From Brienomyrus brachyistius (Eukaryota > Chordata > Actinopteri > Osteoglossiformes > Mormyridae): DNA of 64,000 bases. Position 1 is the stretch's first letter. Every line of letters begins with the position of its first letter. Below the pieces are notes generated by a model that did no database searches, had not been told where the DNA came from, and worked only from the letters and a program-made list of their open reading frames with translations. The stretch lies in assembly GCF_023856365.1 (NCBI RefSeq), contig NC_064552.1:1171811-1235810 (forward strand), read 5' to 3'. A program made the translations under genes and the position numbers. Shown one piece after another: positions 23,038 through 35,090 of this stretch.

Positions 23038-23530
23038 TAGTCAGTATGTCAGTGTAAGTACGACAGTGTCAGAATGCCAGTGTAAGTATGACAGTGTCAG
23101 AATGCCAGTGTAAGTATGACAGTGTCAGAATGCCAACGTAAGTATGACAGTGTCAGTATAACAACGTAAGTATGACAGTGTCAGTATACCAGCGTAAGTA
23201 TGACAGTTCAGTATACCAGCATAAGTATGACAGTGTCAGTATGTCAGTGTAAGTATGACAGTGTAAGTATGACAGTGTCAGTATGTCGATGTAAGTGTGA
23301 CAGTGTCAGTATGACAGTGTCAGTATGTCGATGTAAGTATGAGTGTCAGTATGCCAGCGTATGACAGTGTCAGTATGTCGATGTAAGTATGACAGTGTCA
23401 GTATGTCGATGTAAGTGTGACAGTGTCAGTATGACAGTGTCAGTATGTCGATGTAAGTGTGACAATGTCAGTATGACAGTGCCAGTATGACAGTGTAAGT
23501 ATGACAGTGTCAATATGCCAGTATAGGTAT
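23038..23530. repeat. Short-unit minisatellite, gtatgacagtgtca type
   Basis: Units of about 18-28 bases made from gtatgacagtgtca, gtatgtcgatgtaa and gtatgccagtgtaa in irregular order. It looks like a compound of closely related submotifs. Confidence 0.85.
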
Positions 23531-26029
23531 GCTCCTGAGCTCCACAATTATGAATGATAATTGCATCTAACTTTCTCACTGCCACTGCCTGATAATTATT
23601 TTCAGCAAGCTGATACTTATTCTTGTCAGACACCAGCAGTTTCATCATTGCAAGGCTCTACATTACAGTATGTAAAGCTCACTGGTAAGAGAAAGCACTT
23701 GCATGCACATGTAACTGCTTCAGATCTCAAGACAGTACAACAGCGAACAAAAAGTTACACAGCACTGTCTAACACAAAAACAACGGAATGGCAGCACAAG
23801 AATAACAAAATCATGTACTGTGGGAACCAAAAATACAACAATGGCGTATCACTGCGATTTATGTAGTGTCTGGCAGAGGGAAGGCTCACTTACTGAGGAA
23901 AAAAAGTTTTTACAAACACTCACACAAACACCATAAAACTACCAAACCACACATAACGGCGAAACACTAGGAGGTCTGACGCTGGACTGTAAAACACAGA
24001 CACGGTGGGTAATATACACAATGGCTATAGACCCGCGAGAATCGGACAGGGCTCACATATGACGTAGGCAAGGACTCCCGCAACAACAAATAATATTTAC
24101 AACTACAAAAACAAGGAGCTATTTGCAACATGTTCCCAGCATGTTCAGGGCGCTACACTATTCCTTAATCGTGATGGCGAACACGATGACCACTTACGTT
24201 TATACTTTTGGATGTATAATTATTACAACGGGAAACTACATAATCTAATTTTATGTAGAATTACAACAAGATTAAAGCAGTTGATAATTGTGCCATATAA
24301 TGGGCATTGTACAAGAACATTCAAATTCACGTACTAAAACATTTGGAAATTTCTGTGAAACAACGAGACATGACTTTCTGCTGTGCAATAGTGACATTAT
24401 GGTGTGGGGATTACATTTGTTTTTTTTTGCAAATGTTAATTGTCATTTGAGAAATATGACAAAGCGATCGAAGAAAACCGGACCAATTTCACATACTTTA
24501 CCCCATAAGGACCCAGTTTTATTAACTGCACTCCTGCAAGATACAGGTGGATTACTCTCTTCTCAAAGTATGCTTCTTTTATTTGCATCTATTTATGAAC
24601 TTGTCCTTAATACACAATCTGTTTGCTATATGCGGTTCACGGTAACCTTACGGTCCAACAGGTATACCTCATGCGTGAAGCTGTGAACCTGAGAATCAAA
24701 CGTACAGCGCGCATTTTCAGCCCCGCGGAGCAAATTGCTGCCATGATTTTACTACAGTGCAAGACGTGCACTTAGTCACAGGATATGGCGCATTAAACAC
24801 ATTTTACTGAAATTTAACAAACAGCACCGTCACTATGTCAGATACAAGTGTGTGAACCCAATCTGAAAGGCACAAGCCAAGACAGCTTCTGGCCAGTTTG
24901 ATCCGCTATGTGACCAAACAGGCGCAAAAAGGTCTTGTCGGGAAGATGTGATAATTAAATATCCCATTTTATATGTTGGTGCAGTTTAATTTAATTCGAT
25001 ACAGAGCGGCTGTATAGGAAGATTAACCCTGACCTTAAAGCAAACGTTTCAGGGGGAGTCCATGTATGTGTCACAAGAGACAATCTCTGTATTTTATTTT
25101 ATGTGAATGAAACAGGTTGTGTGGATTGCATAGAAAGAGAAAATCTCTATTATATATAAAAACGCTTACCAGACACATTATACCCCTTTAAAAGCCGGCT
25201 ATTCATATTAAGTACCCTGCTTAAAGGTACAACAATACAGATACCTTAACCAGCAAACTTTTATCAGGCCCACATTTACACCCTTTACCATACCTACAGT
25301 ACCCTCCTCTTCCATTGAACTCACTGATATATTGATTTTCACACTGTCTCGGGGTCGGAAGATATCGTTTTATTATAAATGGTTCCCTGTTGTTGTCGTA
25401 CTTGGCGGGCTCCCTAGGTGGCAGTATGGGTGTAGGGTGACTGAAAGTCAATGAAGCTGGGCTTTGGTGCCACCGATTGAGATTATTTAAAGGTTTTTTT
25501 GCGGGATTTCGCTCGCGCGGCTGGTGATTCGTTTGGTGTTTCAAGTGTGCGGATTTTTGAGGGGTGGCTCACAATCAGCTTTATTACTGTGTTTAAAGAA
25601 AAAGTCCAAAATTTTAGTAATGAAAGGTTGCGCTACAATACTGCCCCCTCCTATTTATAGAGGTTAGAAACGTCGCAGCGTGTGAGCACCCGTGAAGGAG
25701 GCAGTAAGACGCCAGTCTGGGTGAAAAGAAAACGTCCTAGAAAATCTCTAGCGTTATGTTTGTTGGTAAGTCTCTTATCACCAGGGGGCGCTGGAGCACT
25801 GCAGTTCTGTCAGTCATGTAACCGTATATTTGAATTATTATTATTTTATTTTATATTTTCAGCGTTACCTGAAGCAGAATGATGGTCTGGCTGACGCATT
25901 AACATTAACGTAATGGTATCTATATGTTATTACCTGTTGAGTAATCCTGTACTCGGTTGCTGAGTTCTATGTGTCTGGTGATGTAAAATGTTCAGAAGCT
26001 CGGCCTTCCGGCACTACCCTGTGGTCAGC
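23531..26029. other. Unique intergenic sequence with a CTCF-like motif
   Basis: No gene recognised over 2.5 kb. Bases 25778-25792 read tcaccagggggcgct, a CTCF-like core on the plus strand. Bases 25340-25560 contain scattered CpGs. Small open frames (for example 24288-24686 and 25221-25544) have no recognisable domain. Confidence 0.5.
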
Positions 26030-26865
26030 TGCACTCACTGCAGTCTCGTTACCACCCTGTGGTTAGTGTCAGCTGGAGTCACTGCAGTCATGTTACCGCC
26101 CTGAGATCAATGCCAGCAACACTCACTGCGGTCACTTTACCACCCTGCAATCAATGCCAGCTGCAGTCACTGCAGTCATGTTACCACCCTGCAATCAATG
26201 TCAGCTGCAGCTGTGGTCATGTTACCACCCTGCAGTCAGTGTCAGCTGTAGCTGTGGTCATGTTACCACCCTGCAGTCAGTGTCAGCTGTAGCTGTGGTC
26301 ATGTTACCACCCTGTTGTCAGTGTCAGCTGCACTCACTGCAGTCATGTTACCACCCTGTGGTCAGAGTCAGCTGCAGTTACTGCGGTCACGTTACTGCCC
26401 TGCGATTAATGTCAACTGCAGTCACTGTAGTCATGTTACCACCCAGCGATCAATGTCAGCTGCAGTCGTTGTGGTCATGTTACCACCCTGCAGTACGTGT
26501 CAGCTGCAGCTGTGGTCATGTTACCACTCTGCAGTGTGTCAGCTGCAGCTGTGGTCATGTTACCACCCTGTGGTCAGTGTCAGCTGCAGCTGTGGTCATG
26601 TTACCACTCTGCAGTGTGTCAGCTGCAGCTGTGGTCATGTTACCACCCTGTGGTCAGTGTCAGCTGAAGTCGTTGAGGTCATGTTGTCCTCCTGCGGTCA
26701 GTGTCAACTGCAGTCACTGTGCAACGTTACCACCTGCGGTAAGTGTCAGCCACAGTCAATGCAGTCACGTTACCACCCTGCGGTCACGTTACCGCCCTGC
26801 GATCAATGTCAGCTGCAGTCACTGCGGTCATGTTACCACCCTGCGGTAAGTGTTACCTCCAGCCC
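26030..26865. repeat. 41-45-bp minisatellite, about 19 copies
   Basis: Units contain ggtcatgttaccaccctg and gtcagtgtcagctgcag. Length varies because agctgcagtcactgcgg alternates with the shorter agctgcagctgtgg. Open frames across the array are repeat artefacts. Confidence 0.9.
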
Positions 26866-28654
26866 TGGTCAGGTTACATCATTGCAGACAAATGAACCCT
26901 GTAGTCTATGTTATGTTACTAGCCATGTGGTTGTGTGTACTTATACTTACGTTTATATTACCTTTGTTTTCCTGGGCAGAACTATAACACGACCGTAGCC
27001 ATCATGTCTACCTGTGTTCAGAGACCTCCACAAGATTATTCAGTATTAATTATTAATAGCTCAAATTTTCTATATGAATATAAATTTGTGAATTCACAGC
27101 TCTGCATAATTATTATGAAGTGATTATGTCAGTCTGTGGAGGCACCAGGCTTATGCAGTGGCCTGCAAATGTCATGTAAATATATGCCTGGTCAGTCACA
27201 CCACTGCTTGGTGAGGGAAGCATTTACCCCAGATGACCTAAAGGTGGCAGTGTGACACAGTGAGTGTTCACTGGGAGCTGTTGGCTGGAGCCCACCCTCC
27301 AAAATACTGGCTTTTTTCCCAGACCCCCTCTGCTCCATTCATTATTTGGGAACAGAAGCTGCCCTTGTCTGCTTATCATTGACAATTATTGATTGAATTG
27401 AGTTATAGTTGGTCATGTTACCTTTGCTTGTTTTTGTTTATTTTTTTATTGGGAAGCAGAATGATGGTTTCACAGATGAGGCGAAAATGACGCACGAATG
27501 CTGATTCGCTGAAGCGTCCTGTTGTTAACATCCTATTTATAAGGGTGAGATTTGAATGGAATACCGCGACTTGAGGGGCTGTGCCTATATTACGACAAAC
27601 ACCTGGTCACTTCATCTGGCACAGAACTATGGCTGTGATATGACCCCCCTTTTGATTGGGCTGCCCACCAGGGGGCGATGGTCTTCCACGTGTCACTGCT
27701 GAGCTTTGGTCGCCGGCACGCAAAGGGTGATGACAGTATCCTCTAGCTCTCGAAGACTGAAATGATGCTGGTCAGACTTGTAGATGGAAGGTTCTGTGTG
27801 CCGACTATGCACCAGGACCCAGAACAGGTCATGTTTATTGCATGTTTATGATGTGTTTTAAACTGTTATGGTTCCCCTGGGTGCATTTGTGCGGCAGTGA
27901 TAGCTCCTGCGTGAGAATCAAAGCCGCTGCGCTGGGCTTCTCTTGCCGTTTGGTCTTTTCAGTCAGATCACGGCATGAAGCAGATGCCTGTCTGTAACTA
28001 GAGATGTCCGCTTCTCAGCCTGTTGTGATCACACAGAGACGGCAGCAAACTGGCGGACGTGCCTCGCTGGTGTGACAGGAAGCTGGCCCTAACTTCCTGT
28101 CAGCATCCTGTGACCCTCATGTATTCCAGATGCATTAGTTTCCCATCAGCATTGCTGCCCAGCTGCTATGATGTTTGCTCAGCATTGCAGTGGTGTCGTG
28201 GGAGTGTTTAGCATGTAACCTGAGCTCAGATTAGGTCTGGGAAAGGCTCATTAGTTATGGTAATAGCTGCGAGATATCATGCACCCGCTGCTGTGGCAGG
28301 TTAGTGGAGTGTGACTGTAATACCTGGGTCCAGTTTCCTGCCCCACATCGCTTTCCTATTGGCTGAACTTTTTACATGCACACAGCTTGCACTGCCTGGT
28401 TCTCTCATCCACCAGATCCCTGCCCTGCAGTATCATTGGCTGAACCTAATGAAGGTGAACATGTAGAGGAACATTAATGCTAAAGCCACAGCATGCAAGG
28501 AAACCACCAATGACATAGTGGTTTATGGACTTTGAACACACTGAGATCTATCGACCATGTGTGCATGGAGGACTGTGGATCATAAACATGAATCTTTGCT
28601 ACACATTCTTGCTGCTGGATGTTATTGGCTGACCAATGTGAATTATCACTCACT
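26866..28654. other. Unique intergenic sequence with a strong CTCF-like motif
   Basis: No gene recognised. Bases 27665-27677 read ccaccagggggcg, a near-perfect CTCF core on the plus strand. Confidence 0.5.
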
Positions 28655-28835
28655 AGCTCTGTAGGTTAGGCCTCTGTGCCTCTGGGTTCAAATTCTGTGG
28701 CTGGCTGAGTGATTTCGCTGTTGGGGTCTTGAGCAAGGCCTTTAACTCCCATTTCTCCAGGGACACTGCCTGAGTGTGTGCTCTGATCCTCACTTGTATG
28801 TCACTCGGACTAAAGTGTCTAGTAAATGAATGTAA
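28655..28835 (+). mobile_element. tRNA-derived SINE, V-SINE-like
   Basis: Starts with A-box-like tagctctgtaggttag and B-box-like gggttcaaattc. It has cttgagcaaggcctttaact in the middle and ends ctagtaaatgaatgtaa, the usual 3' end of this fish SINE group. Open frames overlapping it are not genes. Confidence 0.75.
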
Positions 28836-29384
28836 AATCACTCTGGGGTTGGTGCTGAGCACGACTCTGAACTTCTGACTTAATCCAAGGCAAGAGGATG
28901 GTAAGTAGCTCTCATAGTGCCTGTTAGGCACACAGATATGGAGGGGCATGCTCGGCAGGGAGATGAGTGACTAAGCCCCCCCCCCCCCAGGTATTTCTTC
29001 TTTTAGTTCCTCTGATTTGACTTGATTATGACCTTCATTGTGGAACTCGGATAAAGCCAGAAAGTATCCACTAGTTTCTATACTTTCTTCCTTAGCTGCA
29101 CGGGCTGCTTAGTGTCAACACAGTAGATTTACCATATTGACACAGAAACTGTGTGTGTTGATGTACGCATGTGCCAAAGTGGTGAATCCGACTACGACTG
29201 AGGAGCCTACAATTGTGCATGGAAAACTTGTCTTTAGTAAGCAGTAAAACTCTTGTGCTTGCCTCCATGTGACAATATGACCAGGCAGCCTCAGTGCAAT
29301 CTGAATACTCCCCATTGCTGGCTCATGCCGGGGAATCTCCCCCTCAAATATAGACTGGTGATGACAGATAAAAGGCAATGACAA
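28836..29384. other. Unique intergenic sequence
   Basis: Contains a run of 13 C at 28976-28988. No gene recognised. Confidence 0.5.
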
Positions 29385-29935
29385 TGAGGATACAAGGCGG
29401 TGATAGCCAGGGACAGCAGATACAAGGTGGTGACTGCCGGAGACAGCAGGTGCAAGGTGGTGACAGCTGAGGACAGCAGATGCCAGGCGGTCACAGCAGA
29501 TGCAATGTGGCGACAGTGGAGACAATGCGGTCACTGGAGACAAGGTGGTGGCAGCAAACACAAGGTAGAGACAGTGGAGACAAGGAGGTAACAGCGGAGA
29601 TGTGGCAGCAGACACAAGGTGGTCACAGTGGAAGACAGTGGACACACGGTGGTGACAGTGGAGGACAGTGGACACAAGGCGATGACAGTAGAGGACTGTG
29701 GACACAAGGTGGTGATAGCAGACTTAAGGCAGTGACAGCAGAGGGCAGCGGACACAAGGTGGTGACAGTGGAAGACAGTGGACACATGGTGGTGACAGTG
29801 GAGGACAGTGCACATACACAGTGGTGACAGTGGACACAAGGCGGTGACAGCACAAGACGGACACAAGGAGGTAACAGCGGTGGATAACACACAAGGCAGT
29901 GGGAGTGGAGGACAACAGAGACAAGGCAGTGACTG
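29385..29935. repeat. About 30-bp minisatellite, about 18 copies
   Basis: Degenerate units built on aaggtggtgacagtggagg and acagtggacac. The left part is more diverged (cagcagatgc type). Open frames on both strands come from the repeat. Confidence 0.85.
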
Positions 29936-30040
29936 TGGAGGAAGAAAGGAAGGCAGCCATTTTATGGTGCCCTAACTAATCAGAAATTCCTTCATAAACC
30001 TGGCATTTAGATAAAGCCAGCTTAGAATAGCATTTTAGCA
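29936..30040. repeat. Dispersed repeat, copy 1
   Basis: Starts gaggaagaaaggaaggcagc and shares about 100 bases of similarity with 33757-33870, including cattttatgg and the later taaagccagctt/taatgccagctt. Probably two copies of an unnamed interspersed element or a small duplication. Confidence 0.6.
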
Positions 30041-30825
30041 TGTTTAACACTATGTTTTAGCAGAATATAAATTGAATTAAAGTATGCACCACGTTATTAA
30101 TTTGCCAAATTTTTGTCACACCTACATTTCACTGCTGTAAAGTATACTAATTTATACTAGCACTAGCAGAGGCTGGACAACAAGGAACTCTAACAAATTG
30201 GTGAAGACAGACAAGTGAAAGTATCAATGATGTATCCGATTACCTGTAACAGTGGTCTTGGATATATGTTTGAGCCTCCAACTGGGGTGACAGATTACAT
30301 CTTGGTTACATCGGGTACTGATCTTGCCCTCTGCTTCACGGGTTACAGTTCATTTGCGCAGAAGAGTCACCTCTACGCACCTTACTGAGCCCCCCTCTGT
30401 CGTCTCGCTCTAATGAGTCATGTCCCCCCGCCCGCGAAACTTGCCAGAATATGCGTATGAAAAATATGCACAGATGAAGAAAATACAGCCTTGCCCATGA
30501 CTGGCTGCAGATTTTAGTGTGAACTGTTGTCAGAAGTAACTGAACAATCTGTCCTCATCAGGACTTCACTGCAGTGACCGGGCTCTCCTGCTCTGTGCTT
30601 CATGGGACCAGCTCTGGGTCACTGCAACCAAACGGTTGTGGGAAATGGATGAGAACACAGTGTATGGTCTAAGTGATCTGATTGGATGGTCAGGATAAGG
30701 AGCAGATGGCCTGATTGGTGCGTCTCTGATAAGTATGGTGCTGAGCTTAAACATGTCCTGGTATATAAATGTTAGTCTACACCACAGACCTCTTTACACC
30801 TGCTAAACCCACAAGCAGCACTGCT
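30041..30825. other. Unique intergenic sequence
   Basis: No gene or repeat recognised. Confidence 0.5.
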
Positions 30826-31540
30826 CTGTCAGCCTGCGGTGTGCCTGTCTGTTTGCTTTGTCTTTGGCCTTGTTCTGTCAGTCTGCAGTGTGCCTGTCCA
30901 TTTGGCATTTCTTTGGTCTTGCTCTGTCCGTCAGCCTCCAGTGGGCCTGTCCATTTGCCATTTCTTTGGTCTTGCTCTGTCTGTCAGCCTCCAGTGGGCC
31001 TGTCCATTTGCCGTGTCTTTGGGCTTGCTCTGTCTGTCAGCCTGCATTGTGCCTGTCCATTTGCCATTTGTTTGATCTTGCTCTGTCAGTCTGCAGTGTG
31101 CCTGTCCATTTGGCATTTCGTTGGTCTTGCTCTGTCTGTCAGCCTCCAGTGGGCCTGTCCATTTGCCGTGTCTTTGGGCTTGCTCTGTCTGTCAGCCTGC
31201 ATTGTGCCTGTCCATTTGCCATTTGTTTGATCTTGCTCTGTCAGTCTGCAGTGTGCCTGTCCATTTGGCATTTCGTTGGTCTTGCTCTGTCTGTCAGCCT
31301 CCAGTGGGCCTGTCCATTTGCCGTGTCTTTGGGCTTGCTCTGTCTGTCAGCCTGCATTGTGCCTGTCCATTTGCCATTTCTTTGATCTTGCTCTGTCAGC
31401 CTCCAGTGGGCCTGTCCATTTGCCGCGTCTTTGGGCTTGCTCTGTCTGTCAGTCTGCAGTGTGCCTGTCCATTTGCCATGCCTTTGGTTTTGTTGTGTCT
31501 CATCCTGCAGTGTGCCTGTCCATTTTCCATGTCTTTGGTG
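30826..31540. repeat. 53/49-bp minisatellite with a 155-bp higher-order repeat
   Basis: Units contain cttgctctgtctgtcagcct and gtgcctgtccatttgcc; 49-base units lack one ctgt-type step. A trimer of 53+49+53 bases recurs at 31021, 31176 and 31331, exactly 155 bases apart, showing recent amplification of a three-unit block. The Cys/Leu-rich open frames across it are artefacts. Confidence 0.92.
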
Positions 31541-31731
31541 TTACATTTAAAGGGAAGCGGACAATACAAAAAATGTCCCACCTAAGGAACAGTGAAAAAT
31601 AGCTGTTGTGTAAATAGCATATGTGCATTCAGTGTGCACTCTGTATAGTAGAGCTGTTACCAGAAGCAGTGCTGTACAGTCGTACCCAGACAATTGGTAG
31701 AATGGAGCACCCAAAGTATTCAGTTTAGCGT
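31541..31731. other. Unique spacer
   Basis: Nothing recognised. Confidence 0.4.
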
Positions 31732-32229
31732 TCATCCCGGGCTGGGCAGTACTCCCATTTGAGAACTCGCCAAAATGCCAGCATAAACATGGGCAGAAAT
31801 TCTGAGGCTCATGATGAGATGGTGGAACGTCCATTCCAGCCAGCCTGCCATCCTGTAGATGTGGAAAAACGGGTGCCGTTTGACAAGAAGGTATTTAATC
31901 CCTCTCAGTGTGTTTTCCACAAAGGACAGAGAGACTGAAATGTCCTCAAGCCCGCTGGAAGAGGTGGTGTGACACCATCCGTCACCCACCAAAAGCCTGC
32001 TTCTTAAGCTGGAGGTCAATGCTGATGGCTCTGTGATGAAGTGATCTGGGAGTTCGTTAATCGTGGGGGTCCCACTGAACATCACGCTGACATTTGCATT
32101 ATGACTGATGGCCGGTCCACACCCAACTTCATTTGCGGCATCGATTATGCTTCTAACAAAACGGTTTCTCTGATCTTTTGAACTTTGGAATACGATGCTA
32201 TCGACTACAGGTGACCTTTGACCCCGCAC
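31732..32229 (-). other. Open frame of 165 codons, unknown; perhaps an old interspersed element
   Basis: An uninterrupted frame on the minus strand outside any tandem array, with protein-like composition. It contains FVRSIIDAANEVGCGP near residue 24 and LEWTFHHLIMSLRISAHVYA near the C-terminus. I do not recognise a family. There is no clear membrane segment, signal peptide or catalytic motif. It could be a chance frame, an exon of an unknown gene, or the reverse strand of a diverged LINE-type repeat; I lean to the last because no splice pattern or neighbouring exon could be found. Confidence 0.25.
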
Positions 32230-32794
32230 AGGGCTGCGGATGCATACAACGTGTGCAGTGGCGCGAACAGAGGTGGCAGATTCACACTGCTAGACCCAGC
32301 CATCAGGGATGGGTCAAGATCCAGCACTACCTCTTGGGGTTTCAGAGTGGGCAGTGTGTCTGCTGTTCTGCAAGGCTCGGATGAGACTGGTCAGAGTGTC
32401 TGCTGTTTTGGATGGCTCTGGTGAGACAGTGGCCATGGGTGTCTGTGCCATTTGGAGCAGCTCCAGTGAGGTGTCTGTGCTGTTTGGGGAGACAGAGATC
32501 TGGGTTTCAACCCCTCCTTAACCAGTATTTATTTCTGCTCACTGACTGGGGTAAGTTTGATGACTCGCGGTCTGTGCTACTTAGATCCTGAGATTGAGAG
32601 CCTGACAGAGAATCATATGAGACGATAAAGCTGCTCTAACTACTGTTGTGTGCTTTGGGTTACACCAAGTCGGGAAACAATGGCCTGTACCATCCAGTGA
32701 GAGCACTGTGTAATTTGGACAGAAGCATAGTTCTCTGTTGTTTGGAGCATGTCTCATGACTCCCTAACATTTTGAGTGTACAATTTTTGTAAAT
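32230..32794. other. Unique sequence with weak internal repetition
   Basis: Bases 32345-32490 carry a few diverged copies of a gtgtctgctgtt-type motif. No gene recognised. Confidence 0.4.
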
Positions 32795-33265
32795 GATACC
32801 CCACAGTTTGGAGTGTAACATATTTGTAATCGACACCCCACTGTTCGGAGCATACCATGTTTGGAATTGACACTCCGCTGTTCGAAGCATACCACATTTG
32901 CAATTGACACCCCACTGCTTGGAGAGTACCACGTTTGTAATCGACACTCCATTCCTTGGAGAGTACCACGTTTGTAATCGACACTCCACTGCTTGGAGAG
33001 TACCACATTTGTAATCGACACCCCACTTTTTGGAGCATACCATGTTTGTAATAGACACTCCACTGTTCGGAGCGTACCACGTTTGTAATTGACACCCACT
33101 GTTCGGAGCATACCATGTCTGTAATTTACACCCTGCTGTTCAGAGCGTACTACGTTTGTAAATGACACCCCACTGTTCGGCGCGTACCATGTTTGTAATC
33201 GCTACCCCACTGTTCGGAGCATACCACGTTTGTAATTGACACCCTGCTGTTTGGAGCATACCACA
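32795..33265. repeat. 37-bp minisatellite, about 13 copies
   Basis: Units contain gagcataccacgtttgtaat and cgacaccccactg. Open frames on the minus strand (Cys/Trp-rich) are repeat artefacts. Confidence 0.92.
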
Positions 33266-33756
33266 GCATTTTCTCCTTTCTGCTTCAGGCCTGTCTTAAT
33301 TGGATCTGCGTAAGCATTATAATTGGTTTAGGTAAAAGGGTTTCCTTGCCTCCCAGGGTTGTCTAGCCTCCACCTCCACATCTAAGTTAATAATAATAAA
33401 AAATAATGACTACAAACTTTATCTGCCTATCTTTGCATTAGAATGCAGATCGCTATGTTTTATTATGTGACTCAGTGCAGACAAACTTAGATAGGGAGAA
33501 ATGGAAAGTGCCCAGCAGCGGTGGGGCTTGTGCTGGTGTCTGTGTGCAATCGCCTGCCAACATGCCAAGAGGCTTCAGCACGTCGTGTTTCATGTGCTGG
33601 CTGTCAGCTGACCTGGCAGTAAGCCAGCCAAGCGGTGGGATGACATGGGCTGCGTCAGACACACACAGGCAGAGTGACGGAGGGGTGGTCTAAGGCCCAC
33701 CAGGAGCCACCCCACCTGATTCCTCTTCCTGCGCTTGGGCTGAACCTAGCTGTAGA
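33266..33756. other. Unique intergenic sequence
   Basis: No gene or array recognised. Confidence 0.5.
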
Positions 33757-33870
33757 GGAAGAAAGGAAGGCAGCCATTTTATGGGGTTCTAACCAATCCC
33801 ATCTTCCCCTTTAAAGCTGGCCTTTAAGTAATGCCAGCTTTAAACACAACCCGGGGTTAGCTTTCACGGG
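33757..33870. repeat. Dispersed repeat, copy 2
   Basis: Second copy of the element that starts gaggaagaaaggaaggcagc, in the same orientation as the one at 29936 and diverged mainly after the first 30 bases. Confidence 0.6.
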
Positions 33871-33999
33871 CAGAGTATTGTTCATACGTGCTTCAGGGGT
33901 TGACCAGATGGAGTGTAAGGGAATATTGAATCCTCCTCTTTAGGTTACCTGTTAGCCAGGACTTTATGTAATCTTCTTCAGTGAGGTGTTTTGTGAGTG
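33871..33999. other. Unique spacer
   Basis: Nothing recognised. Confidence 0.4.
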
Positions 34000-34210
34000 C
34001 TATCTTTTTGGAGTAACATTATACCTAGCTGATGGCCAGCTGTTTGGAGTAACATTATACCCAGCTGATGGCCAGCTGTTTGGAGTAACACTATACTCAG
34101 CTGATGGCCAGCTGTTTGGAGTAACATTATACCCAGCTGATGGCCAGCTGTTTGGAGTAGCATTATACTCAGCTGTTTATAGTCTGTTGATGGCCAGCTG
34201 TTTATGACCG
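34000..34210. repeat. 36-bp minisatellite, about 6 copies
   Basis: Units contain tttggagtaacattatac and cagctgatggccagctg. The right end decays into single cagctg motifs. Confidence 0.9.
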
Positions 34211-34308
34211 TCTGCTAACCAGGTGTTTCTATCCTGCCTGCAGGCATTGTTTGGGGTGATTGCTTAGCCAGGTGTGGAGTGCTCTGCCTGTTAGGTGCCT
34301 GAGATGGT

Positions 34309-34324
34309 GGGTGGGTGGGTGGGG
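34309..34324 (+). other. Compact G-quadruplex motif
   Basis: GGGTGGGTGGGTGGGG: four G-runs with one-base loops, the sequence class that folds into very stable parallel quadruplexes in vitro. No gene is nearby to give it a role. Confidence 0.75.
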
Positions 34325-34719
34325 CAGCTGGCAGTGCGGTCAGCAGCCTGGTGTTTTATAGGCCACTGGTGAGTCGTGTCTGTTTAATGGGATCACACTT
34401 TTAGTGGCTGTAAAATGGACCAGAGGCTTTGAGAAGCCTGATAAAAATGGAAAAGGAGTATATTACTGTGCGACTAGCTCAGGCTGAAGACAGTGCCCAT
34501 GAAGGTGTGGAGATACAGGGCTGTGGAGACCGCAGGCTGATCGAGGTCAGACATGAAGCAAACAATTAACATAGAGCTCACTGCTTTCATTTATAGCAGC
34601 AATCAGGCATCTGCCCTCCGGTTTATGAGGTTTATATGGTGTGATGATAACGGAATTACGCCCTACTATCTTACCTCATTACATCATTTAAGGGAATGAT
34701 GAGCCTGATAATGATCCAA
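34325..34719. other. Unique intergenic sequence
   Basis: No gene or repeat recognised. Confidence 0.5.
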
Positions 34720-35060
34720 TGTCTGTGTGTCTCAGTCACTTCCCTGTATGTGTCTGTGTGTCTCAGTCACTTCCCTGTATGTGTCTCTGTGTTTCCCTGC
34801 ATGTGTCTTTGTATGTATTCCTGTCTGTCTGTGTGTTCCCTGTGTGTCTCCATATTTCTCTGTGTCTCTATACGTCTGTGTGCGTGTGTGTGTCCCTGTC
34901 TGTCTTTGTGTTCCCTGTGTGTCTCCATGTCTCTGTGTGTCTGTGTGTCTCCTTGCCTGTGTGTGTCTCCCTGTTTGTGTCTGCGTGTCTCCCTGTGTGT
35001 GTCTCCCTGTCTGTCTGTGTATTCCCTGTGTGTCTCCATATCTACTGTATGTGTCGGTGT
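34720..35060. repeat. Degenerate TGTGTCTC-type low-complexity array
   Basis: Irregular mixtures of tgtgtctc, ccctgtctgtctgtgt and ttccctgtgtgtctcc. Three frames are open across it and encode Cys/Val/Ser-rich artefacts. Confidence 0.85.
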
Positions 35061-35090
35061 GTGTTTGTGGACAGTGCTGTTTGTTTATGT

